This document shows positions 42,599 through 51,530 of a stretch of DNA of 64,000 nucleotides, one piece after another (within the stretch, counting starts at the first letter, position 1; every line of letters starts with the position of its first letter). Under the pieces are notes generated by a model. That model ran no database searches. It was not told the origin of the DNA and saw only the letters and a program-made list of their open reading frames with translations. A program made the translations under genes and the position numbers. Source of the DNA: Chryseobacterium sp. Bi04 (GTDB taxonomy: Bacteria > Bacteroidota > Bacteroidia > Flavobacteriales > Weeksellaceae); the NCBI RefSeq assembly GCF_918698085.1, contig NZ_CAKKLP010000006.1, positions 186,001-250,000 on the forward strand. The letters are read 5' to 3'.

Positions 42599-44791
42599 TT
42601 AAGGCTTTTTAAACGTTAAAATGAAAGAAGTCCCTTCTTTATTGCTCTCAAAATCCACATTTCCGCCAATTCTTTTCATAATCCGATGAACAATAGACAG
42701 CCCTATTCCATTTCCTTTAAATTTTTTCGCATTTTCCATCCTGTTGAAAATCTTAAACATTTTATGCTTCTCTTCCTCAGGAATTCCAATGCCGTTATCT
42801 GAAATCCGATATACAATAACAGAGCCATCCTCTACCCCTTCAATCTCCACTTTCGGCTGATCTTTATGGGAAGAGTATTTTACGGCATTGTTGATAATAT
42901 TTAAAAATACCTGATGAAGCATGGTTTTGTCTCCCATCACATCAGGGCAATTTTTAATGATGATTTCACTTTTCGAGCTGCCGTACGTCATCTTGGCATT
43001 TTCAGAAATCTTATGAATGGTATGGCCTATTTTCAGGCTTTCAAGCTGAATTTCACTGTGCTTGGCACGGCTAAGCTGCAATACATCATGCATCATCTCC
43101 GCCATAGTATCAATTTCCTCAATAATCGTATTGATCTTCCCTTTACTTTTTTCAGAATCATCAGCTAAATTTCCCAAAAGCATTTGAGCATTAAGCTTCA
43201 TAACAGTAAGAGGAGTTCCTAAATCATGAGAAATGGTATAAGAAAAACTGTCCAGCTCTTCATTTACTTTTTTAAGCTCATCATTCAGTCTTTTGATTGC
43301 AATATAATTTTTATGGGAGCTTTCCAGGATCAGATCACGGATTGCATGAACAGAACTTACATTTCGGGAATTCCATCTTTTAGAATGGCCTTTTATATTT
43401 TCTGTAAAAATCTGGAATGATGTTCTGGGAGAAACAATTCGTTTTTCTTCTCCATTTTGGGAAATAATATCAATATTCTTTTCCGGATTTCCAGCCCAGT
43501 TAATATGCTCATCAAACTCTTTCCGGAACCAGATCAGCATTTCTTTTTTTTCCCTGTCAATAAAATAGATAATCACACCTGCCGCATTCTCAGACAAGCC
43601 TAAATTTTCACCTTGATCCTTAAGAAAGCTTCTGTTTACATAAATCGTGTTTTCGCAGTTTTCAAAAGCCCAATCAACGATTTTGTTAATCGTATCATAA
43701 TCCGGAGTAATTCCGTCTGTTACTATATTTTCATCTGAAATCACAACAAGGCCGTCGGCTTCAGGTAAATCCCTTATTTCCGTTTTATTTTCGGACAGCG
43801 AGTCCAGTAAATTATGATGTTTTAAAAAATCCGTTTTCAGATGGGATAGCTTCTCGTTCAGTTCCAGTCGGTAATTCAGTTCATTTTTAGATTTAAATGA
43901 TGAATAGGCATTTGCCGCCAGAGCCGTAAAAATACCGGCCTGTACCCTATCTTCAAGATCAATATGCTTAGCCTCAACATTCTGACAGGTAACCAATCCC
44001 CAAAGGTGATCATCAATGATAATGGAAATACTGAAACTGGAAGATACCCCCGAGTTTTTAAGATACTGCCCATGGATAGGAGACATACCCCTTGACGCAG
44101 AAAGGCTGAGATCGATATGTTTCTCTGTTTTACTTAAAAGCGGAACCGTTTCAGCATTAATATTACTGAATATCCTTTTCCTTTTTTTAAGATAAAGCGC
44201 CCGGGCCTGCTTGGGTATATCCGATTCCGGATAATGGAGTCCCAGAAAACTTTCCATACCGTTCCCTTTCTTTTCAGCAATCACTTTTCCAGAGCCATCC
44301 ATCATAAATTTATATACCATTATCCGGTCATAATTCACAACCTTGGAAAGTGTTTCCAACAGATGGTTCCAAAGATCCTGCTGGTTATCTATGGTATAAA
44401 AATTGTCATATTTATTGGAAATCCGCTTATTGGGATTAATCAGGACTTCTTCAAATTCTAAGAAGATATACCTTCCGCTTTTAAAAACAGAAAAGTGATA
44501 TTCTTTATCATTAATAAAAATTTTGTCGAAGTAGGTTTCATTCTCCCTCCTGGTAAATGTATTCAGCGAAGTATAAATATCTGAATCGATAATACTTTGA
44601 AAGCTTTCAGGAAAGTCCGTGAGCTTTCTGTTGAAAAGTTCATCTGAACTCTCAATAGTAAATATATTCAGAATATTCCTGCTGAAAAAAGTAATGGAAT
44701 GGGATTCCGCATCAATGCCAATCAAATAGCCAAAACTCTGTATATAGCCTGGAATATGGATAGGCTCCTCATGGCACTCTACAAAATTCAT
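42599..44791 (-). CDS. bphP: Bacteriophytochrome, histidine kinase
   Basis: This 730-aa red/far-red photoreceptor has the order PAS (about 1-115), GAF (about 135-300), PHY (about 320-490), HisKA and HATPase. The biliverdin-binding Cys is Cys6 (MNFVECHEEP). GAF motifs are HYPESDIPKQARALYL (187-201) with the key Asp191, and RGMSPIHGQYLKNSGV (234-249) with His240. The PHY tongue has WAGNP and SPRTSF (454-459). The phosphoacceptor is His522 in SYTISHDLGTPLTV; N and G boxes (NIINNAVKYS, DNGIGIPEEE, GNGIGLSIVHRI) are intact. No receiver domain or response regulator is adjacent. Confidence 0.93.
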   Translation of the reverse strand: MNFVECHEEPIHIPGYIQSFGYLIGIDAESHSITFFSRNILNIFTIESSDELFNRKLTDFPESFQSIIDSDIYTSLNTFTRRENETYFDKIFINDKEYHFSVFKSGRYIFLEFEEVLINPNKRISNKYDNFYTIDNQQDLWNHLLETLSKVVNYDRIMVYKFMMDGSGKVIAEKKGNGMESFLGLHYPESDIPKQARALYLKKRKRIFSNINAETVPLLSKTEKHIDLSLSASRGMSPIHGQYLKNSGVSSSFSISIIIDDHLWGLVTCQNVEAKHIDLEDRVQAGIFTALAANAYSSFKSKNELNYRLELNEKLSHLKTDFLKHHNLLDSLSENKTEIRDLPEADGLVVISDENIVTDGITPDYDTINKIVDWAFENCENTIYVNRSFLKDQGENLGLSENAAGVIIYFIDREKKEMLIWFRKEFDEHINWAGNPEKNIDIISQNGEEKRIVSPRTSFQIFTENIKGHSKRWNSRNVSSVHAIRDLILESSHKNYIAIKRLNDELKKVNEELDSFSYTISHDLGTPLTVMKLNAQMLLGNLADDSEKSKGKINTIIEEIDTMAEMMHDVLQLSRAKHSEIQLESLKIGHTIHKISENAKMTYGSSKSEIIIKNCPDVMGDKTMLHQVFLNIINNAVKYSSHKDQPKVEIEGVEDGSVIVYRISDNGIGIPEEEKHKMFKIFNRMENAKKFKGNGIGLSIVHRIMKRIGGNVDFESNKEGTSFILTFKKP

Positions 44792-45169
44792 AATATGTCA
44801 GTCAATCTATCAAAGATAAGTCTTTTTTTCTACAGCGTGGCCGGTGTGGTACCTATTTTCCTTTGTTTCAAACAATAATCTCTGTATATTTTGCGCTTCT
44901 TCCGACTAAAAACAGCGTTGAAACATTCTTTATTTTACCCCTGTTTAATAAGATATCTCTAAAATATACAAAAAAAAATCCAGTAATAACGTTTTCAATC
45001 TATAGTTCATGATTCATAACATGAATTACATATCTGCTCCAACACAGAGGCCTGTGAAGTGGAATGTCCACAAGGAATTTCTGTACTCAATATCGCCAGA
45101 ATGAATTTTGAATATAACAGGGCCCTGTTTTTCAGGAAAAAGTAACTAAACGAATAACGTATAGATGAT
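44792..45169. other. Gene-free stretch upstream of bphP
   Basis: I see no gene. A TATCTTTG -7 element (minus strand, 44811-44818) lies 20 bp upstream of the bphP start, without a clear -33 TTG. An inverted repeat TTCATG ... CATGAA occurs at 45007-45024. Confidence 0.4.
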
Positions 45170-45211
45170 AAAAAGAGCGAATTTGTAATGAACAAATTCG
45201 CTCTTTTTTAT
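45170..45211. terminator. Strong bidirectional terminator
   Basis: AAAAAGAGCGAATTTGT-AATGA-ACAAATTCGCTCTTTTT: a perfect 17-bp stem with A and T flanks. It serves the membrane-protein gene on the minus strand. Confidence 0.88.
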
Positions 45212-45246
45212 CTTTAGTTGAATATTGATTTTCGGAATTAATTGAT

Positions 45247-46206
45247 TTAAATTCCCGGGATCGTAATTTTATCCGGATCATCTTCATCATACATAATCTC
45301 TATCGTTCCTGTTTTGGGTACTGAAGAAAGATCCAGAAGTCTGACCACCTTTTTATAGACGGCAATGTGCTCTTTGCCCCTGAAATCCTTAAAGCTGACC
45401 TGAAACATAATCTGCGGCTGGTCATTTATCGTCAGTCCCGTCTGGTTGACACTGATAATCTGTGCTTCGGCACTTCTTCCAACAAAGAGGATACGTCCTT
45501 CTTTTTTATTCTTAAAAAATTTCCCTACAATCATCTGAAAAACCAATACATAAATAAGGGTCATCACTCCACTGAAAATAATAGGATGCATAAAAGTGAG
45601 AAACTGCCAGCCAAAATCAAAAGATTCCCGCCTATAGAAATAAGAGTAAAGACCAATAATATAAGCGATTAACAATATGATAAATACTATTCTTACAATC
45701 ATTCCTGATGCATTGAAACCAACCTTTTGGTCGCTTAAAATAAAGTAAGGTTCCTGCGAAACATCAGGATTCAGCAATACCTTCACACGATTTCCTACAT
45801 CAAACCTTTTTTCCTGTGGCCTGGAATCATGAAACATCATCTCATGTTCAATCATGGTATTCCTAAGGTTGGGAAATGAAAGAACAATCTGAATGGCATT
45901 CATATTGGTTTTCGGAAAGTATTTTAAAAGCTGGTAACGCATCACTTTAGCCTCTCTGGGAATACCATTTCTCAGAATGGAATGAATGGTGTTCCTCTGC
46001 TTAAAGGTTTTAATGAAAAGAATATTAATGAAGAATACGAGAATATATCCCCATATGAATAAAGAAAGACCGAGATATCCATAGCTCACCGCTAACGAAT
46101 TTCTCGGTCCTGTTGCGCCTTCCTCAGTCATCATATAAATGAAAATCGGAAAAGGTACGCAGAAGAAAAAGAGGAAAGCTCCCCAGAAAACAATCATAAA
46201 CTTCAT
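45247..46206 (-). CDS. Uncharacterised membrane protein with DUF3592-like repeats
   Basis: This 319-aa protein has four predicted membrane helices (about 3-25, 45-67, 170-192, 205-230). Two soluble parts follow pairs of helices: one with REAKVMRYQLLKYFPKTN, RFDVGNRVKVLLNPDVSQEPYFIL (about 88-155), the other with SAEAQIISVNQTGLTINDQPQIMFQVSF and IEIMYDEDDPDKITI at the end. Both have the x-G-x-x-v-x-v-x-Y/n-p-x-d-P pattern of DUF3592, so it looks like an internal duplication. Function unknown; 60 bp downstream of the nucleoid protein gene. Confidence 0.65.
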   Translation of the reverse strand: MKFMIVFWGAFLFFFCVPFPIFIYMMTEEGATGPRNSLAVSYGYLGLSLFIWGYILVFFINILFIKTFKQRNTIHSILRNGIPREAKVMRYQLLKYFPKTNMNAIQIVLSFPNLRNTMIEHEMMFHDSRPQEKRFDVGNRVKVLLNPDVSQEPYFILSDQKVGFNASGMIVRIVFIILLIAYIIGLYSYFYRRESFDFGWQFLTFMHPIIFSGVMTLIYVLVFQMIVGKFFKNKKEGRILFVGRSAEAQIISVNQTGLTINDQPQIMFQVSFKDFRGKEHIAVYKKVVRLLDLSSVPKTGTIEIMYDEDDPDKITIPGI

Positions 46207-46265
46207 AACTGCTATTTTGTAATCAGCAATAAAGTTATGATATTTATTTAATGAATTGATTTCTA

Positions 46266-47279
46266 TTATACCTCTTTTTCAAAATAAAGTCTGTAGTATT
46301 TTCCTTTATCATCCTCTCCTGTTTCAATTTTCTGTCTGTCACCGTGGATATAGATGTGGAAATTTTTATCAAGTTTAATGATGCTTTTAAAATGCCTCTG
46401 GGTTTTCTTTACCGCTGCTTCACTGATCGGGAATTCCTCAGCAATATTCACCTGCATGTCCTGCTCATAATCTGTTTTAAAATTCACAAAACTTTCAATG
46501 ACGTGCTCGTCTCCCAACACTTCACTGGCAAACTCATCCAGTTTAAATTCTTCTTTCTCCTTGAAGAAATTGATAGACTTATTAAGGAAATCTGCCTGAT
46601 CAGCTTTAGAAACTTCAAATTCCTGAGGAAGCTGCTTGGTGATATAATCTTTGTAAACCATTAATGCTTCCTGAGTATGGAAATACTCATCATCACGCTG
46701 TTTTACTTTCAGGAAATCTTCAAACCAGTAGTACATATCTCCGTTTTTGTTGTTGTCAACTACAGAAAGTACATAGCCGGTGTTTTTATCATTATTATAG
46801 ATTAAAGCTGCCTTATCAATTTTGGATAAGCCGATTCCCTGATCTTTTTCAATATCAAATGTTTCTTCTGTAGGATTAATTTTCAGGAAAGATTCTCTTT
46901 TTTCGGTTTTAAAGATCCCTATCTTATCCACTCTGTCCGGACGGTCACTTTCATCTTCAAAAAGTACAATGAACAGCTCTCCACTTTGAACTCTAGGGTT
47001 CTCCGCTGCTTCGAAAAGGTGTTTTGCAATATTTTCAGACTCCCATATAAATTTGGACTTATCTTCAAAAATTTCAGAAACCGCACTGTAAACCGGATTA
47101 TTCACCAGATAGGTGTCACTGTAAAAATGAAAAGTTTCTTCTGATTTGAATGATCCTAAAAAGTAATCTTCAAGCAATTCTGCCATTCCTTCCTCCAGCT
47201 TCAATTCCTCCTGGGAAAGCGTTAAGGAATCTCCATTGATTTTATTGCCTACTCTGTGTACTATAATTTTTGAAAACAT
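46266..47279 (-). CDS. Nucleoid-associated protein (NdpA/YejK family)
   Basis: This 337-aa protein matches YejK/NdpA in size and in features such as MFSKIIVHRVGNKINGDSL, HLFEAAENPRVQSGELFIVLFEDE, ALMVYKDYITKQLPQEFEVSKADQADFLNKSINFFKE and KSIIKLDKNFHIYIHGDR. Family members bind DNA of the nucleoid. A TATCTTTG -7 element lies 20 bp upstream (47299-47306). Confidence 0.82.
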   Translation of the reverse strand: MFSKIIVHRVGNKINGDSLTLSQEELKLEEGMAELLEDYFLGSFKSEETFHFYSDTYLVNNPVYSAVSEIFEDKSKFIWESENIAKHLFEAAENPRVQSGELFIVLFEDESDRPDRVDKIGIFKTEKRESFLKINPTEETFDIEKDQGIGLSKIDKAALIYNNDKNTGYVLSVVDNNKNGDMYYWFEDFLKVKQRDDEYFHTQEALMVYKDYITKQLPQEFEVSKADQADFLNKSINFFKEKEEFKLDEFASEVLGDEHVIESFVNFKTDYEQDMQVNIAEEFPISEAAVKKTQRHFKSIIKLDKNFHIYIHGDRQKIETGEDDKGKYYRLYFEKEV

Positions 47280-47716
47280 CTTCTGAATATTTGGACTGCA
47301 AAGATATTCATTCTATCCTTTCCACGAAACTTAAAAACAGTATTGATTTTGTCATTGCTTATACTGGAATTTCTAACCAAAAAGACAAAAAAGCTTTTAT
47401 AGCAACGTTTCAACTCACTTAATAAAGTTTAAAAATGATCTCGTATAAAAAGCTCACCTCAAGTACAATTCAAATATTTTCAAAAACCCATACCATAGCT
47501 AACCCGAACCTCATCTTCATACCATAAAATATTGTTCCATCTTAGGATCTAAGCCTTATTTATTTTCCATTTTGATAAAATCCTTATCATTTTGAAATGC
47601 TTTCTCTCTTATAAAATTTAAACCAAAACAAATCAAATAATTCATTTTCAGCACAATACATCAGATCAATATTCAAAGGTACACCATTAGTATCATTAGT
47701 TTCAAAACATACAAAA
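47280..47716. other. Gene-free stretch between ndpA-like and duplicated modules
   Basis: No gene of note is seen. It contains the -7 element of the nucleoid-protein gene (47299-47306, minus strand) and otherwise AT-rich sequence leading to the small ORF at 47717. Confidence 0.4.
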
Positions 47717-47878
47717 ATGGACTTAAAAACATTAAACAGAATAGACAAGCTGAGAAGACTGAAAAGCAGAGGACCGAAAACTCCGCAATGGCTGAAACCT
47801 TATCACCTGCTTTTCTTTGCTTTTTTAAGCATTTTTATTTTTGGTGCTATCATCAAAATGCTGGAACAAAACAATTAA
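47717..47878 (+). CDS. Small membrane ORF, 53 aa (module 1)
   Basis: The ATG at 47717 gives MDLKTLNRIDKLRRLKSRGP, a basic head, followed by a single membrane helix (YHLLFFAFLSIFIFGAIIK) and a short end. It lies 12 bp before the 118-aa gene. A similar arrangement recurs at 48327, so I consider it a real gene. Function unknown. Confidence 0.55.
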   Translation: MDLKTLNRIDKLRRLKSRGPKTPQWLKPYHLLFFAFLSIFIFGAIIKMLEQNN

Positions 47879-47890
47879 AATCATAATAAT

Positions 47891-48247
47891 ATGAACTATT
47901 TACAGGCTGCACAGGAAATCACAGAACTCGTTCCCGACTTTGAAAGTGAACTGAAAGAGGAAAAAAATCAAAATCCCTACGCTTTAGTCCGGGCTTTTAC
48001 CGAACGTATTAAAAATATGATCCGTCAGAATGACAGAAATCTGTTGTGGAGGAGCTTACAGAAGATGGATACCATGTACAGCAATGGAGATACAGTCCTA
48101 AAAAATGCTATTGAGAATACTTTTATCTATTCTCTGGACAATTTTACTGCATTCTGCAGTGAGGAATATAAAAAAATGATCTTTAGTCATATTTCCACAG
48201 ACCTTCAAAAGATCTATTCGAGACAAATTTACAGTCACGGGATATAA
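47891..48247 (+). CDS. Conserved 118-aa protein (module 1, paralogue of 48510)
   Basis: An all-helical soluble protein of no family I can name with certainty. The central part LLWRSLQKMDTMYSNGDTVLKNAIENTFIYSLDNF aligns with the protein at 48510 (IIAHHIKLMDGIYRNGNSYVRTMIENIFIRSFESF), sharing MD-x-x-Y-x-NG and IEN-F-I-x-S. It is preceded by a tiny membrane ORF in both cases. This suggests a duplicated two-gene unit. Confidence 0.65.
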   Translation: MNYLQAAQEITELVPDFESELKEEKNQNPYALVRAFTERIKNMIRQNDRNLLWRSLQKMDTMYSNGDTVLKNAIENTFIYSLDNFTAFCSEEYKKMIFSHISTDLQKIYSRQIYSHGI

Positions 48248-48326
48248 GTTTATTACATTTTTGACCCGTTTCATTACAAAGTGTTTAAATTAAACAAAAA
48301 TTAAAATAACTCACAATCAATAGATT

Positions 48327-48458
48327 ATGAAAAATAAAATAAGAAAAATTTCAGATTGGAAAACCTGGAAAACCACTACTAACAGGCATAATTCCGAGAT
48401 ATTACTCACTCACATTGCGGTGCTTGTAAGTGTTTTTATTTTTGCAGCATGTTTATAA
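48327..48458 (+). CDS. Small membrane ORF, 43 aa (module 2)
   Basis: From the ATG at 48327 the product has a basic Trp/Thr-rich head (KIRKISDWKTWKTT) and one membrane helix (LTHIAVLVSVFIFAACL). It is 51 bp upstream of the 131-aa gene. It shares only its layout with the 53-aa ORF at 47717. Confidence 0.5.
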   Translation: MKNKIRKISDWKTWKTTTNRHNSEILLTHIAVLVSVFIFAACL

Positions 48459-48509
48459 ATTTTGGTATACATTTCGCTACAATACAAAGTGTTTGAAAAA
48501 TTCTAAATT

Positions 48510-48905
48510 ATGATGAAAGTACAAATGCAAACTATTAATCAAAAAATAGCTGTTGAATACTTAAAATTTTTCTATCCGCCCCTTCGCAGGGAAATCACAC
48601 AGTTATCTGTTCAGGATAATTTTGCTGGGATCATGCAGGCTACCGTTAATTACCTGAAGGGTCTTTTGCAGGAATCTAAGATCAACATTATCGCCCATCA
48701 CATCAAACTCATGGACGGGATTTACAGGAATGGAAATTCCTATGTAAGAACAATGATCGAAAATATCTTTATCAGGTCTTTTGAGAGCTTTAAAAAGCAT
48801 GCTAAAATCCAGCATTGGAAGCTTCTCTACCGTTATATGCCTGTAAGTTTCCAGATCATCTATACTGAGCAGCAAAAGCAGGATAAGATCTACTTTGGTA
48901 AATAA
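48510..48905 (+). CDS. Conserved 131-aa protein (module 2, paralogue of 47891)
   Basis: A helical soluble protein; the central region (LLQESKINIIAHHIKLMDGIYRNGN and IENIFIRSF) aligns with the 118-aa protein. The second residue is also Met (MMKVQM), so the start may be at 48513. Terminated by a strong hairpin. Function unknown. Confidence 0.65.
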   Translation: MMKVQMQTINQKIAVEYLKFFYPPLRREITQLSVQDNFAGIMQATVNYLKGLLQESKINIIAHHIKLMDGIYRNGNSYVRTMIENIFIRSFESFKKHAKIQHWKLLYRYMPVSFQIIYTEQQKQDKIYFGK

Positions 48906-48920
48906 AATAGTTTAATTTGA

Positions 48921-48958
48921 AAAGACTCCCCGGGCAATTTTTGTTGTTCGGGGAGTTA
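48921..48958 (+). terminator. Intrinsic terminator after module 2
   Basis: GACTCCCCGG ... CGGGGAGTT is a GC-rich stem with a T-rich loop, then TATATTTTT. Confidence 0.8.
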
Positions 48959-49213
48959 TATTTTTATAGGTATTAGGGTAAGACAGTAAAAAAACGATCC
49001 AGTCTCAAAAGTTATGGACTAAGCAAATTGGATTAAGTCTAAAACTTCTTGTTTGGATGACATTCAGAAATCTATGCTGAATAAAATATGTGATTTTTAT
49101 ATTTTCACTTGAAAATAGGATGGAAATATCCTTTTATTTACGCAAAAGAATAATAATCGGATGTTCTATTGTAAAAAGCAAATAAAGGCGACTATGTCAC
49201 TGAATAAGCCATA
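48959..49213. other. Gene-free stretch
   Basis: No gene, RNA or repeat that I can support between the terminator of module 2 and that of the thioredoxin-like gene. Sequence is AT-rich. Confidence 0.4.
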
Positions 49214-49242
49214 TAAAAAGTCACGGGCGTCTGACCCGGGAT
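49214..49242 (-). terminator. Terminator of the thioredoxin-like gene
   Basis: On the minus strand TCCCGGG-TCAGACG-CCCGTGA is followed by CTTTTTATAT, directly after the stop. Confidence 0.6.
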
Positions 49243-49248
49243 TTCTTT

Positions 49249-49767
49249 CTATTTATCTTTTTTAGTAAAAACATTTTCGATGACCTGAAGTTCTTCTTTA
49301 CTCAGTTTTGAACTTTTCTTCAGCTTCGCAGCAAAAACAGCAACTTCCTCAGGTGTAGAGGGTGATCCCAGATTTTGTTTCTTATCATCAAAAGAATCGG
49401 CAAGTACTTCCCCTTTTGGATTTAGAATCAGCCAGAAAGGGAGTCCGGCATTCTCCCCCTTGTATTTGTTCATCAGCTCCTGTCCGCCGGGATTTTCCAA
49501 CGACTTCTTATCTCCTCTTTCCTGAACATCAACATATGCGGTAACAAACTTCTTTTCAAAAATAGGTTTGGTTTCCGGAAGATTCATGTTTGCCTCCATC
49601 ACTTTACACCATTTGCACCATGAAGCATGAAATACCAGCAACACATTTTTATGGCTTACTTTAGCTTCTGTAAGCGCTTTGTTTAATACTGTACCTGCCT
49701 TCTCCTGTGCCATTCCTAACTGAAACAACACTAAGGCTGCCACCACAATAATTTTAGAATATCTCAT
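49249..49767 (-). CDS. Periplasmic thioredoxin-family protein
   Basis: This 172-aa protein has a signal peptide (ending about 20, QLGMAQ) and a thioredoxin fold with the redox motif HASWCKWCKVM (Cys51, Cys54). It is of the DUF255/thioredoxin_7 kind with NKYKGENAGLPFWLILNPKGEVLADS (cis-Pro region LPF). It probably reduces or forms disulfides in the periplasm. It is monocistronic. Confidence 0.85.
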   Translation of the reverse strand: MRYSKIIVVAALVLFQLGMAQEKAGTVLNKALTEAKVSHKNVLLVFHASWCKWCKVMEANMNLPETKPIFEKKFVTAYVDVQERGDKKSLENPGGQELMNKYKGENAGLPFWLILNPKGEVLADSFDDKKQNLGSPSTPEEVAVFAAKLKKSSKLSKEELQVIENVFTKKDK

Positions 49768-49902
49768 TACTATTTTTGTTTTTTATCTATACGAATGTAG
49801 GTATTTTACAAGGAATATAGTGATCCGGTTAATGTATTTCTTGTAAAAGTTAATATCCGGTGAGATATCCCTTTTTTCTGAAACCCCATTAAATCTTCAG
49901 TA

Positions 49903-51012
49903 TTATTTCAAAGCCGTTTCATCCATCGAAGCTCTTCTAAAGAGAACTAATGTTTTCTTCTTTCTTAGTATATCCAATGAGATCTGAACTGCAAAGGTAA
50001 GAACAATATAAAACAGGATCAGTACAAGTACGTACCCAATTCCATGTTGTCTATATCCGAAGATACCTTTACCCCAGGAAATTAATATCCACTGTATCAT
50101 ATACATTGAGGTCAGGTTTTTACTGCAGTATTTTAAAATTCTGACCGCATTATTTTCTTTCATATTTAGGGTGATCCTAAAAATAAGCCATAGAAAAACT
50201 AATGTCCATCCTGCAAAATAAATAACACCTCCCGGTCCCATGTGATAAAAACCATTATAATGGTATTCACCATAAAAGAAAACCAAAGGAGCACCAATGG
50301 CTATAAACAGCAGTCCTACATATAACATATTTTTAAACAGTTGTTTGCTGTTATAATTAAGTTCCAGAAACCATTTACCAAAAAACATCCCGATAATAAT
50401 AAAAGACATCCATGGGAAAACCGGAAAATAGACATAGGCGGGATAGTCATTATTAAAAAGAAGGTCTAAGACATAATTAATAACAGGATAATCTATATTG
50501 ATTCCGCTCACTTCTCTGGAAACCAGTGCTACCAGTAATCCTATAGCCAGAATAATGTATTTGTTGTGTACATATTTCCGAATAAAACCAACAAAGACTA
50601 AAGACATTCCTGCCAATTGTAAAATATCTCCCAACAGCACCAGATATACATATTGCTGTTCTATTGGAGCATGCCATCCGTACTTCTGGATAAAATTATC
50701 CGGAGCAAAACCAAACAGCACAGGAATCATAAATTTCATGAAATTCATGAAAAGAGCGGCTAATAAAAGCAGGCCACCCCGTTGTATTGAACTTTTAAGG
50801 CTTTGATGACTCGACGTCATAAACGTTACTCCCATACAGATCAGAAAAATGGAAGTTCCTCTTCCCAAAAACACAATAAAACTTCCAATAACCGACTCCG
50901 ATTGCGATTTTACATTCGCAAATATGAGTAAGGTATGTATAATGACCATTCCTATAACACTCATTCCTTTTATTAAATCCAGTGCCAGAATTCTTTTACT
51001 TTGCTGTTCCAT
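49903..51012 (-). CDS. Membrane acyltransferase, HGSNAT/DUF1624-like
   Basis: I start it at 51012 (MEQQSKRILALDLIKG), giving 369 aa; the frame extends upstream by 13 residues without support. It has about ten membrane helices. The first helix holds RILALDLIKGMSVIGMVIIHTLLIF, matching the start of heparan-alpha-glucosaminide N-acetyltransferase-like proteins with the membrane His (His23). The substrate is unknown; related bacterial proteins acylate surface sugars. Confidence 0.7.
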   Translation of the reverse strand: MEQQSKRILALDLIKGMSVIGMVIIHTLLIFANVKSQSESVIGSFIVFLGRGTSIFLICMGVTFMTSSHQSLKSSIQRGGLLLLAALFMNFMKFMIPVLFGFAPDNFIQKYGWHAPIEQQYVYLVLLGDILQLAGMSLVFVGFIRKYVHNKYIILAIGLLVALVSREVSGINIDYPVINYVLDLLFNNDYPAYVYFPVFPWMSFIIIGMFFGKWFLELNYNSKQLFKNMLYVGLLFIAIGAPLVFFYGEYHYNGFYHMGPGGVIYFAGWTLVFLWLIFRITLNMKENNAVRILKYCSKNLTSMYMIQWILISWGKGIFGYRQHGIGYVLVLILFYIVLTFAVQISLDILRKKKTLVLFRRASMDETALK

Positions 51013-51530
51013 AATTTTTTTAGTTTTTAAAGCGAACGCTGCACATCGCATGGGGAATTACACTTTTGAGGTTATCCTGCTGCCATTTTTGTAGTGATGT
51101 AAAACTTTCCTTCGTTTATTTTTTTGATAACAACCCATCCACTTGGTCATGAATTCCTTATTTTACATGGATTGTCTGTATTTTTATTTTTATAACAATA
51201 TTTTTTATTTATTCTAAATAAAAACAAATATATAAATTAAAAGTAAATAATTGATTTTATTAATATTATTTTCATCAAAATCAACAACATACTGAATACT
51301 AGACAATTAAATACTTTAACAAAATTATCAGTGAGTATTTTATAGCTTTAATGAAAGCTTTAATTGTTTTCAAAACTAACCTACCGATTTCATAAAGATC
51401 TTATCTTCTTCATAAAAAAGTTTAAAAAATAATTTATACCTAATATTTTTATATTAGCGATTTTGTAATTTGGACTCAGCTAAACCAAAGGCAGAAAATC
51501 AGAATTTATCTATATACCCACATTCATATT
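51013..51530. other. Gene-free AT-rich region
   Basis: No gene seen in 518 bp between the divergent acyltransferase and AraC genes. It probably holds both promoters; I do not find a convincing TTG/TAnnTTTG pair. Confidence 0.4.

Noticed and set aside
45007..45195. 62-codon minus-strand ORF after bphP
   Set aside because: Overlaps a strong terminator stem and lacks protein features.
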